DNA of 10,865 nucleotides, taken from positions 1 to 10,865 of the forward strand of contig JAJYWT010000100.1 of assembly GCA_021791345.1 (NCBI GenBank), in the 5' to 3' direction. Below the pieces are notes generated by a model, which worked only from the letters and a program-made list of their open reading frames with translations, made no database searches and was not told the DNA's origin. Below are positions 1 to 7,547 of the stretch, one piece after another; within the stretch, counting starts at the first letter, position 1; every line of letters begins with the position of its first letter. Position numbers and translations under genes: made by a program. Source of the DNA: a bacterium. Lineage in GTDB: Bacteria; Chloroflexota; Dormibacteria; UBA8260; Bog-877.

Positions 1-1653
<1,653 letters not shown>

Positions 1654-1657
1654 GCGC

Positions 1658-1664
1658 GAGGGAG
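1658..1664 (+). promoter_or_regulatory. Ribosome-binding site of plsX
   Basis: GAGGGAG lies 6 nt before the GTG at 1671. It decides the plsX start against the TTG at 1650, which overlaps the gyrB stop and would add seven residues that the family does not need. Confidence 0.6.
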
Positions 1665-1670
1665 CCGGCG

Positions 1671-2672
1671 GTGGCGGTCGACGCCATGGGCGGCGACCGG
1701 GCGCCGGAGGCGCTGGTGGCGGGCAGTCTGGAGGCGCTGCGCCAGGACGCCCAGCTGCGTCTGGTGCTGGTGGGGGAGCGGGCCCGGCTGCAGGAGGCGC
1801 TGGCGGCGTCCAGCCCGGCCGGCCGGATGTCGCTTGAGGACGCCGACTCCACGATCGCGATGGACGCCCATCCCGCCCAGGCGGTGAGGTCACAGCCACA
1901 CAGCTCGATCAATGTGGCGATCGACCTCGTGGCCGACGGTCGCGCCGACGCCTGCTTCTCCGCCGGCAACAGCGGGGCCACCATGGCGGCGGCGCTGCTG
2001 CGACTGCGGCGCCAGCCCGGGGTGGCTCGCCCGGCGATCGCGACTCCCCTGCCCACCCCCTTCGGAACCACGATGCTGGTGGACGCGGGAGCCCAGGTGG
2101 AGTGCCGCCCTGAGTGGCTGGCCCAGTTCTCCGCTCTCGGCAGCGCCTACGTGCGCGCGGTGCTGGGGATCGACCGGCCCCGAGTCGGGCTCCTCAGCAA
2201 CGGCGAGGAGAGCTCCAAGGGCAACGGCCTGGTGCAGGCGGCCCACGCTCTCATCTCCAACATGGAGCTGAACTACGTGGGGCCGGTGGAGGGCACGGAC
2301 CTGCTCTCGGGCCGGGTCGACGTGGTGGTGTGCGACGGCTTCGTGGGCAACATCGCCCTCAAGACCGCCGAGGGGGTGGCGGAGGCGATCATGGCCAGCC
2401 TGCGCCGAGAGGCGGGGGCGGACCTCCGCTCGCGGCTGGGGGCGGCGCTGCTCCTGCCCGGGCTCCGGCGGATGCGCGAGCGGCTGGACTGGCGGCAGGT
2501 CGGAGGGGCGCCCCTGCTCGGGGTGCGCGGCCTGGTCTTCATCGGCCACGGGCGATCCGATGCGGCGGCGGTGGCCAGCGCCCTGCGGGTCGCGGCCCGG
2601 GCGGTGCGGGCGCAGCCGCAGATGGGCACAGACTTGCTGACGCCGGCCGGCGCCGGGTCGCTGGAGGGCTGA
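1671..2672 (+). CDS. plsX: Phosphate acyltransferase PlsX
   Basis: PlsX converts acyl-ACP and phosphate to acyl-phosphate, the acyl donor for PlsY in phosphatidic acid synthesis; it is a peripheral membrane enzyme. The predicted protein has 333 residues, normal for the family. Family signatures in order are AVDAMGGDRAPE right at the N-terminus, SAGNSG (residues 97-102), GEESSKGN (178-185) and VCDGFVGNIALKT (from about 220). Some usually conserved positions differ: DAGAQ stands where DVGAN is common, and LLSNGEE where LLNIGEE is common. GTG at 1671 is chosen for its ribosome-binding site and because it places the conserved motif at the N-terminus; TTG at 1650 is possible. The gene sits between gyrB and gyrA, whereas plsX is usually near fab, acpP or rpmF genes. 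The spacings of 17 and 3 nt imply cotranscription with gyrase. Confidence 0.95.
   Translation: MAVDAMGGDRAPEALVAGSLEALRQDAQLRLVLVGERARLQEALAASSPAGRMSLEDADSTIAMDAHPAQAVRSQPHSSINVAIDLVADGRADACFSAGNSGATMAAALLRLRRQPGVARPAIATPLPTPFGTTMLVDAGAQVECRPEWLAQFSALGSAYVRAVLGIDRPRVGLLSNGEESSKGNGLVQAAHALISNMELNYVGPVEGTDLLSGRVDVVVCDGFVGNIALKTAEGVAEAIMASLRREAGADLRSRLGAALLLPGLRRMRERLDWRQVGGAPLLGVRGLVFIGHGRSDAAAVASALRVAARAVRAQPQMGTDLLTPAGAGSLEG
2663..2668 (+). promoter_or_regulatory. Ribosome-binding site of gyrA inside plsX
   Basis: GGAGGG lies within the last codons of plsX, 7 nt before the GTG at 2676. It favours that GTG over the ATG at 2682 (13 nt away) and implies translational coupling of gyrA to plsX. 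Confidence 0.7.
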
Positions 2673-2675
2673 GCG

Positions 2676-5138
2676 GTGGCGATGAACATCGAGGGCGGCG
2701 GGACCACCAGGGGCGTCGAGCTGGTCAGCGAGATGCGGGAGTCCTATCTGGTCTACGCCATGAGCGTGATCGTGGCCAGGGCTCTGCCGGACGTCAGGGA
2801 CGGCTTGAAGCCGGTGCAGCGCCGGATCCTCTACGCGATGCAGGAGCAGGGGATGACCCCGGGCGCATCGCACCAGAAGTGCGCGGCGATCGTGGGCGAG
2901 GTGCTGAAGAACTACCACCCCCATGGCGACATCTCGGTGTACGACACCCTGGTGCGGCTGGCCCAGCCCTGGGTGATGCGCTACCCGCTGGTGGACGGCC
3001 AGGGCAACTTCGGCTCGCCCGAGGGTGACCCCGCGGCCGCCTACCGGTACACCGAGGCCAGGATGGCCCCGATCGCGGCGGAGATGGTGGCCGACATCGA
3101 GAAGGACACCGTCGACTTCGTCGACAACTACTCCGCCAGCACCACCGAGCCGGCGGTGCTGCCGGCGGCGCTGCCCAACCTGCTGGTGAACGGCGCGGCC
3201 GGGATCGCGGTGGGGATGGCGACCAGCATTCCGCCCCACAACCTGACCGAGGTCTGCGACGGCCTGGTGCGGCTCATCGACAACCCCGAGGCCGACACCG
3301 AAGAGCTGATGAAGCTCATCCCCGGCCCGGACTTCCCCACCGGCGGAATCGTCTACGGCAAGGACATCCCGCAGGTCTACGGCACCGGCCACGGCCGGGT
3401 GGTGCAGCGGGCCCGGGTCGCCTTTGAGGAGTCCAAGTCAGGCCGGGAGCAGATCATCGTCACCGAGCTGCCCTACCAGGTGAACCCCAGCCGGGTGCTG
3501 CAGACGATCGCGGAGCTGGTCAACGAGCGCAAGCTCGAGGGGATCGCCGACATCCGCAACGAGACCGGGCGGCGGGAGGGCACCCGGCTGGTGATCGAGC
3601 TCAAGCGGGATGCCCGTCCCTACACGGTGCTGAACAACCTCTACAAGCACACCCAGCTGCAGTCGAGCTTCACCTGCATCCTGCTGGCGCTGGTCGACGG
3701 ACGGCCTCAGGTGCTCTCCCTGCGGGCCATGCTGCTGCACTATCTGGAGTACCGCCGCGAGGTGGTGGAGCGGCGCACCCGCCACGATCTCGAGCGCGCC
3801 CGCGAGCGCGCTCACATCGTCGAGGGGTTGCGGATCTGCCTGCAGAACCTGGACGAGGTGATCCGGCTGATCCGGGCCGCCCCGGATGAGACGACCGCCC
3901 AGCGCCAGATGGAGGAGCGGTTCAACCTCAGCGAGCGCCAGAGCAAGGCGATCGTGGACATGCGGCTGGGCCGGCTGACCCGGCTGGAGCGGGACCGCCT
4001 CGAGGAGGAGCACGCCGAGTTGATGCTCCGGATCGCGGCGCTGGAGGAGATCCTCTCGTCGCGGGAGAAGCTGATGGCGGTGGTGCGTGAGGAGCTGGTG
4101 GCGCTCCGCAAGAAGTACGGCGACGCACGCCGGACCGAGATCAGCCACGGCGACATCGAGCTGAACGAGGAGGACCTGATCCCCCGCGAGCAGGTGGTGG
4201 TGACGCTCACCCACCGGGGCTACATCAAGCGCACCCCCGCGACGGACTACCGTTCCCAGCGCCGGGGCGGCAAGGGCGTGGTGGGAGCCAAGCGGGTCGG
4301 CGAGGAGGACTACGTGGAGTTCCTCAGGGTGGCCTCCACCCACTCCGACATGCTCTTCTTCACCAACCGGGGGCGGGTGTTCCGCCTGCGCACCCACGAG
4401 ATCCCCGACGTCAGCCGCCAGGCCAAGGGGACGGCGGCGATCAACCTGCTGGAGATGGACCAGGGGGAGCGGGTCACCTCGATGCTCTCCGTGGACGGCT
4501 ACTCGGACGAGTCCTACATGGTGATGGCGACTCTGCGCGGCCACATCAAGAAGACCCCGGCCGCCGCCTATGCCTCAGTCCGCCGCAACGGCCTGATCGC
4601 CATGAATCTGAGCGAGGGGGACGAGCTCGACTGGGTGAAGGTCTCCACCGGGGGCGACCACATCCTGCTGGTGACCCGGCAGGGCAAGGCGCTGCGTTTC
4701 CATGAACGGGAGGTGCGCCCGATGGGCCGCGACACCCAGGGGGTGACCGCGGTCAGGCTCCGCCCTGGGGATCTGGTCGCAGGCATGGACATCGTCACCG
4801 AGGGGGGCTATGTGCTGGTGGTGACCGAGCGCGGCTTCGGCAAGCTCACCCCCGTCAGTGAGTACCCGGTCAAGGGCCGGGCGATCCAGGGCGTGTACAC
4901 CCTGGACCAGCACGCCATCAGCAAGGTGGGCGAGATCGTGGGCGCGCGGGTGGTCGACGACCTCACCGGCGAGCTCATGCTGATCAGCACCAAGGGCCAG
5001 ATCATCCGGATTCCCATGGACGGCGTCCGCATCACCAGCCGACAGACCCGCGGGGTGATCCTGATGCGCCTCGATGACGGCGACGCCATCGGCTCCATCG
5101 CGGGGGTGGCGCCCCCCGGCGACCTCGAGGAGGGCTGA
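2676..5138 (+). CDS. gyrA: DNA gyrase subunit A
   Basis: Breakage-reunion subunit of gyrase, 820 residues. The N-terminal domain has MSVIVARALPDVRDGLKPVQRRILYAM (residues 29-55, shown here only by name of the conserved block), the HPHGD motif at 81-85, and the catalytic tyrosine in RYTEARM at Tyr125 (codon 3048-3050). A coiled-coil region rich in Arg and Glu follows at about 350-480. The C-terminal pinwheel begins with the GyrA box QRRGGKG at residues 528-534, which ParC lacks, so this is a true gyrase A. In the quinolone-contact helix, HPHGD is followed by Ile86-Ser87 with Asp90 kept; the residue equal to E. coli Ser83 is therefore isoleucine. The catalytic tyrosine is preceded by AAYR rather than the common AAMR. 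The GTG start overlaps the plsX-gyrA junction 3 nt after the plsX stop. Confidence 0.97.
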   Translation: MAMNIEGGGTTRGVELVSEMRESYLVYAMSVIVARALPDVRDGLKPVQRRILYAMQEQGMTPGASHQKCAAIVGEVLKNYHPHGDISVYDTLVRLAQPWVMRYPLVDGQGNFGSPEGDPAAAYRYTEARMAPIAAEMVADIEKDTVDFVDNYSASTTEPAVLPAALPNLLVNGAAGIAVGMATSIPPHNLTEVCDGLVRLIDNPEADTEELMKLIPGPDFPTGGIVYGKDIPQVYGTGHGRVVQRARVAFEESKSGREQIIVTELPYQVNPSRVLQTIAELVNERKLEGIADIRNETGRREGTRLVIELKRDARPYTVLNNLYKHTQLQSSFTCILLALVDGRPQVLSLRAMLLHYLEYRREVVERRTRHDLERARERAHIVEGLRICLQNLDEVIRLIRAAPDETTAQRQMEERFNLSERQSKAIVDMRLGRLTRLERDRLEEEHAELMLRIAALEEILSSREKLMAVVREELVALRKKYGDARRTEISHGDIELNEEDLIPREQVVVTLTHRGYIKRTPATDYRSQRRGGKGVVGAKRVGEEDYVEFLRVASTHSDMLFFTNRGRVFRLRTHEIPDVSRQAKGTAAINLLEMDQGERVTSMLSVDGYSDESYMVMATLRGHIKKTPAAAYASVRRNGLIAMNLSEGDELDWVKVSTGGDHILLVTRQGKALRFHEREVRPMGRDTQGVTAVRLRPGDLVAGMDIVTEGGYVLVVTERGFGKLTPVSEYPVKGRAIQGVYTLDQHAISKVGEIVGARVVDDLTGELMLISTKGQIIRIPMDGVRITSRQTRGVILMRLDDGDAIGSIAGVAPPGDLEEG

Positions 5139-5144
5139 GCGGGA

Positions 5145-5167
5145 ACGAGGGCCGCGCCTCGTGAGGC
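5145..5167 (+). other. Two overlapping, mutually exclusive hairpins between gyrA and dedA
   Basis: ACGAGG (5145-5150) is complementary to CCTCGT (5157-5162), and GCCTC (5156-5160) is complementary to GAGGC (5163-5167). The two stems share bases and cannot form together. There is no T-run after either, so this is not a standard intrinsic terminator. It is the only structure in the 57-nt gap between gyrA and the DedA gene. Confidence 0.35.
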
Positions 5168-5195
5168 CCCTTGCGGATAGCCTGCTGGGGCCACC

Positions 5196-5801
5196 ATGAC
5201 CCACATCCTCTCCCAGCTCACCCATCTGCCCCCGCTGGGGGTGTACGCGTTCGTGCTGCTCTGGCTGGCCGGGGAGTCGGTGGGGCTGCCGCTGCCGGAT
5301 GAGGCGATCCTGCTCACGCTCGGCTTCCTGGCCCACCGGGGCACCGTATCCCTGATCCCGCTCATCCTCTGCGCGACCCTGGGGTCGGCCATCGGGGCCA
5401 CCATCTCGTACCAGATCGGCTACGCGCTCGGCCGGCCGGTCGTGATCAGGCTCGCATCCCGGGTCGGAATATCGGCGCAGCGGCTGGACGATGCCGCCAT
5501 CTGGGTGCGGCGCCGGGGTGGGATCGGGGTCTTCCTGACCCGGGTGGTGCCGTTCGCCCGCAACCTCGCCTCCTACGCGGCCGGCATCGCCGCGATCCCC
5601 CCGCGGGTCTTCTACCCCGCGATGTTGCTCGGGGCTCTGGTGTGGTGCGCCACCGTGACCTCGGTCGGCGATGCCCTGGGGGCCAACTACCGCAACATCC
5701 TCCATCTGGGCGCCAAGGGGCTCCTGATCGGCCTGGGCTTGGTGGTGGTGGCGATCTTGGGGTGGGTGGTCTGGCGCCTGGTCCGCCGGAGGCGGAGCTG
5801 A
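5196..5801 (+). CDS. DedA-family integral membrane protein
   Basis: A 201-residue polytopic membrane protein of the DedA / SNARE-associated (VTT-type) family. Members recycle undecaprenyl phosphate or move phospholipids across the cytoplasmic membrane and affect envelope and proton-motive-force homeostasis. Visible are hydrophobic segments near residues 14-27, 51-75, 125-157 and 174-193, the N-terminal motif GESVGLPLPDEAILL with Glu27 and Asp35-Glu36, and TRVVPFARNLASYAAG with the family's two arginines at 116 and 122 and a Gly-rich re-entrant-type segment. The tail is very basic (RLVRRRRS), fitting a cytoplasmic C-terminus. ATG at 5196 is the only good start because an in-frame stop lies at 5178; no clear ribosome-binding site is seen. 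It lies 57 nt after gyrA, possibly read through from that operon. The exact substrate cannot be told. Confidence 0.9.
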   Translation: MTHILSQLTHLPPLGVYAFVLLWLAGESVGLPLPDEAILLTLGFLAHRGTVSLIPLILCATLGSAIGATISYQIGYALGRPVVIRLASRVGISAQRLDDAAIWVRRRGGIGVFLTRVVPFARNLASYAAGIAAIPPRVFYPAMLLGALVWCATVTSVGDALGANYRNILHLGAKGLLIGLGLVVVAILGWVVWRLVRRRRS

Positions 5802-5802
5802 G

Positions 5803-6330
5803 TCAATCCGGAGCTTCGGATAGCGCCATCAAGGTATGAGGGTCCGGCTGGTCCAGCGCCTCTCGGATCAGGATCAGTCGGCAGTGGACCCTCCGCAGCA
5901 GCTCCTCGCCGCTGCGGTCGAGGGTGAACTCGCCGAACCGCTGCGGGCTCCCCAGGCCCACCACCACCAGGTCGGCGTCCCAGCGCCTGGCCTCGTCGAC
6001 CACCGCCGGGCCCGCCTCGCGCGCCTGCAGGACGGTCGTCTCGATCCTGGTCCCCAGCTTGAGGGCCAGTTGCTCCATCTCCTCGAGCATCTCTTCAGCC
6101 GCGCCGAGTTCGCGGTCCAGGTTGACCGTGAGCGGCAGATGGCGGGGCACCTCGAGCACGGTGATCACCAGGATCGCGGCCTTGGCGGGCCGGGCCAGGC
6201 GGCATGCTGCCCGCAGGGCGTCCGAGTCCACCGGGTCGCCCTTTACCGGCACCACGATGCGGTGCGGCCCCAGCACGCCGGCCTGCTCTGGACCGGGTGC
6301 ACCAGCGGGGCGGAAGAATCGAGATGCCAT
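5803..6330 (-). CDS. Universal stress protein (UspA family), degenerate ATP motif
   Basis: A 175-residue single Usp domain. The fold starts with HRIVVPVKG at residues 23-31 and continues through DEARRWDADLVVVGLG (about 112-127) to CRLILIRE (150-157), the usual last strand. The first 20 residues are not conserved, so GTG at 6276 (residue 19) is a possible alternative start; ATG at 6330 is preferred, without a clear ribosome-binding site. In ATP-binding Usps a G-x2-G-x9-G-S/T motif follows the fourth strand. Here the matching stretch is GLGSPQRFGEFTLDRSGEE, with Asp-Arg where Gly-Ser is expected, so it may not bind ATP in the usual way. It is divergent from two potassium-channel regulators, and convergent with the DedA gene, whose stop is 1 nt away. 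A role in K+ or stress control is inferred from position only. Confidence 0.88.
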   Translation of the reverse strand: MASRFFRPAGAPGPEQAGVLGPHRIVVPVKGDPVDSDALRAACRLARPAKAAILVITVLEVPRHLPLTVNLDRELGAAEEMLEEMEQLALKLGTRIETTVLQAREAGPAVVDEARRWDADLVVVGLGSPQRFGEFTLDRSGEELLRRVHCRLILIREALDQPDPHTLMALSEAPD

Positions 6331-6357
6331 CAGCCGACCAATTGTGGCGCTCCCGGG

Positions 6358-6375
6358 CGCGCCGGTGCCGGCGCG
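6358..6375. repeat. Perfect 8-bp inverted repeat in the usp-trkA divergent region
   Basis: CGCGCCGG (6358-6365) and CCGGCGCG (6368-6375) are exact reverse complements around a TG centre. The site is about 25-42 bp upstream of the TATACT box of the plus-strand gene and 28 bp from the usp start, a position suited to an operator. In a GC-rich genome such repeats can also arise by chance. Confidence 0.45.
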
Positions 6376-6399
6376 GGCTGCGGCCGTGCGATGTCGGGC

Positions 6400-6405
6400 T
6401 ATACT
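6400..6405 (+). promoter_or_regulatory. -10 box of a probably leaderless promoter
   Basis: TATACT stands out from very GC-rich surroundings and matches the -10 consensus at five of six positions. Seven bases separate it from the GTG at 6413, so the transcript would start at or 1-2 nt before the start codon. No ribosome-binding site precedes the GTG. No convincing -35 box lies 17 nt upstream. Confidence 0.6.
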
Positions 6406-6412
6406 CCGGCTC

Positions 6413-6871
6413 GTGAAGGTCCTGATCGTGGGCTGCGGGAGGGTCGGGGCCCGGTTGGCCCGGGACCTCAGCGAGGATGGCCACGAGGTGACCGTGGTCG
6501 ACATGGCGCGGTCCGCCTTCGAGCGGCTCGGACAGCACTTTCCCGGCCGGATGGTGCTCGGCAATGGCACCGACCAGCATGTGCTGGAGGAGGCCGGCGC
6601 CGCCGAGATGGACTGGTTCATCTCCGTCACCAACGGCGACAACCGCAACATCATGTCGGCGCAGGTCGCGCAGAGGATCTTCCAGATCCCCAAGGTCATG
6701 ACCCGGATCTACGATCCCATCCGGGAGCAGGTGTATCGGGAGATGGGCCTCTACACCTACTGCCCCACCGTGGTTGGGGCGGCGATCGCCCGCACCTACT
6801 TCGAGCAGGGGGCGGAGGCGGCGGACGGTGCCCGCGCCCGCGTCACCGGGGCGGCTGGGACCCATGCCTGA
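6413..6871 (+). CDS. RCK/TrkA N-domain protein lacking the C domain
   Basis: A 152-residue Rossmann-fold regulator of a K+ uptake system of Trk/Ktr type, where RCK subunits bind NAD(H) or adenine nucleotides and gate the membrane channel. The dinucleotide motif is KVLIVGCGRVGARLA (G7-x-G9-x-x-G12), and Asp30 closes the second strand (VTVVD). GNGTD, GDNRNI and TRIYDPIREQVY follow as in actinobacterial CeoC-like proteins. After about residue 130 it ends in a short Ala/Gly-rich tail, so the second, ligand-binding RCK_C domain (some 70-80 residues) is absent. GTG at 6413 puts the Rossmann strand at the N-terminus; GTG at 6386 is an upstream alternative. Its last 8 nt overlap the next RCK gene. 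No membrane subunit (TrkH/KtrB) lies in the window. Confidence 0.9.
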   Translation: MKVLIVGCGRVGARLARDLSEDGHEVTVVDMARSAFERLGQHFPGRMVLGNGTDQHVLEEAGAAEMDWFISVTNGDNRNIMSAQVAQRIFQIPKVMTRIYDPIREQVYREMGLYTYCPTVVGAAIARTYFEQGAEAADGARARVTGAAGTHA

Positions 6872-7547
6872 GCGCCCGGCCTACGTCCTGGTGGTGGGCG
6901 GCGGCAAGGTGGGCTTCTACCTCACCCACCGGCTCCTCAAGGCCGGCTATGAGGTCGCCCTCATCGAGAAGGACCGCACCCGCGCCGCCTCCATCTCGGC
7001 CCAGCTCGGCAGCTGCTCATGCCTGGTGGGCGACGGCGACGAGATGGCCTTCTTGGCCACCAGCGGCATCGAGCGTGCCGACGTTTTGGCGGCGGTGACG
7101 GGCGACGACGAGGACAACCTGGTCGCCTGCCAGCTCGCGAAGTGGAACTTCAAGGTTCCCCACACCATCGCCCGGGTGAACAACCCCAGCAATGTGCAGC
7201 TCTTCCAGAGGCTGGGGGTGGACATCGCCGTGTCCGCGACCGAGCTCATCCTCAACGAGATCGACACCGCGCTGGCGAACAACTCCGACGCCCAGAGACT
7301 CCCTCTCGAGGGCACCGACAAGGGGGTGATCCGGCTCACGGTCCCGGCCGGGCCCGCGGTCGGGCACCGTTTCTCGGAGCTGGCGGAGCTGGCCTCGGAG
7401 CAGCTGCTGCTCCTGCTGCGGGACGGCGAGCCGGTGGGAGCGGACACCGAGCTTGCGCTCGGGGACCAGCTGGTCATCCTGACCGAGCGTCCGACCGCGG
7501 ACTTCCAGCTGGAGTCCGCGGCGGTGCTGCATCCGGTCAGCGGCTGA
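6864..7547 (+). CDS. Two-domain RCK/TrkA potassium uptake regulator
   Basis: A 227-residue regulator with the full RCK architecture. The N domain begins AYVLVVGGGKVGFYL (G12-x-G14-x-x-G17) with Glu35 after the second strand (VALIEKD), then GDGDE, TGDDEDN and ARVNNPSNVQLFQRLGVD, all typical of TrkA_N. The C domain (RCK_C) spans about residues 150-210, ending ALGDQLVILTE. It resembles CeoB-type partners of actinobacterial CeoC. ATG at 6864 overlaps the preceding gene by 8 nt and has no strong ribosome-binding site, pointing to translational coupling; the two products probably form a mixed gating ring. Its 3' end overlaps the convergent M20 peptidase gene by 11 nt. The channel subunit it serves must be encoded elsewhere. 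Confidence 0.93.
   Translation: MPERPAYVLVVGGGKVGFYLTHRLLKAGYEVALIEKDRTRAASISAQLGSCSCLVGDGDEMAFLATSGIERADVLAAVTGDDEDNLVACQLAKWNFKVPHTIARVNNPSNVQLFQRLGVDIAVSATELILNEIDTALANNSDAQRLPLEGTDKGVIRLTVPAGPAVGHRFSELAELASEQLLLLLRDGEPVGADTELALGDQLVILTERPTADFQLESAAVLHPVSG

Noticed and set aside
1890..4544. Long minus-strand open frames opposite plsX and gyrA
   Set aside because: Same shadow effect; low-complexity His/Arg/Leu-rich products, opposite well-supported genes.
5178..5183. TAGCCT as a -10 box for the DedA gene
   Set aside because: Weak match, no -35 box at the right distance.
5806..5821. ATCCG-GAGCTT-CGGAT as a terminator after the DedA gene
   Set aside because: Only five pairs, no T-run, and it lies within the last codons of the Usp gene.
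6331..6699. N-terminal extension of the Usp frame
   Set aside because: It would cover the divergent promoter region and the RCK gene; Usp homology begins after 6330.
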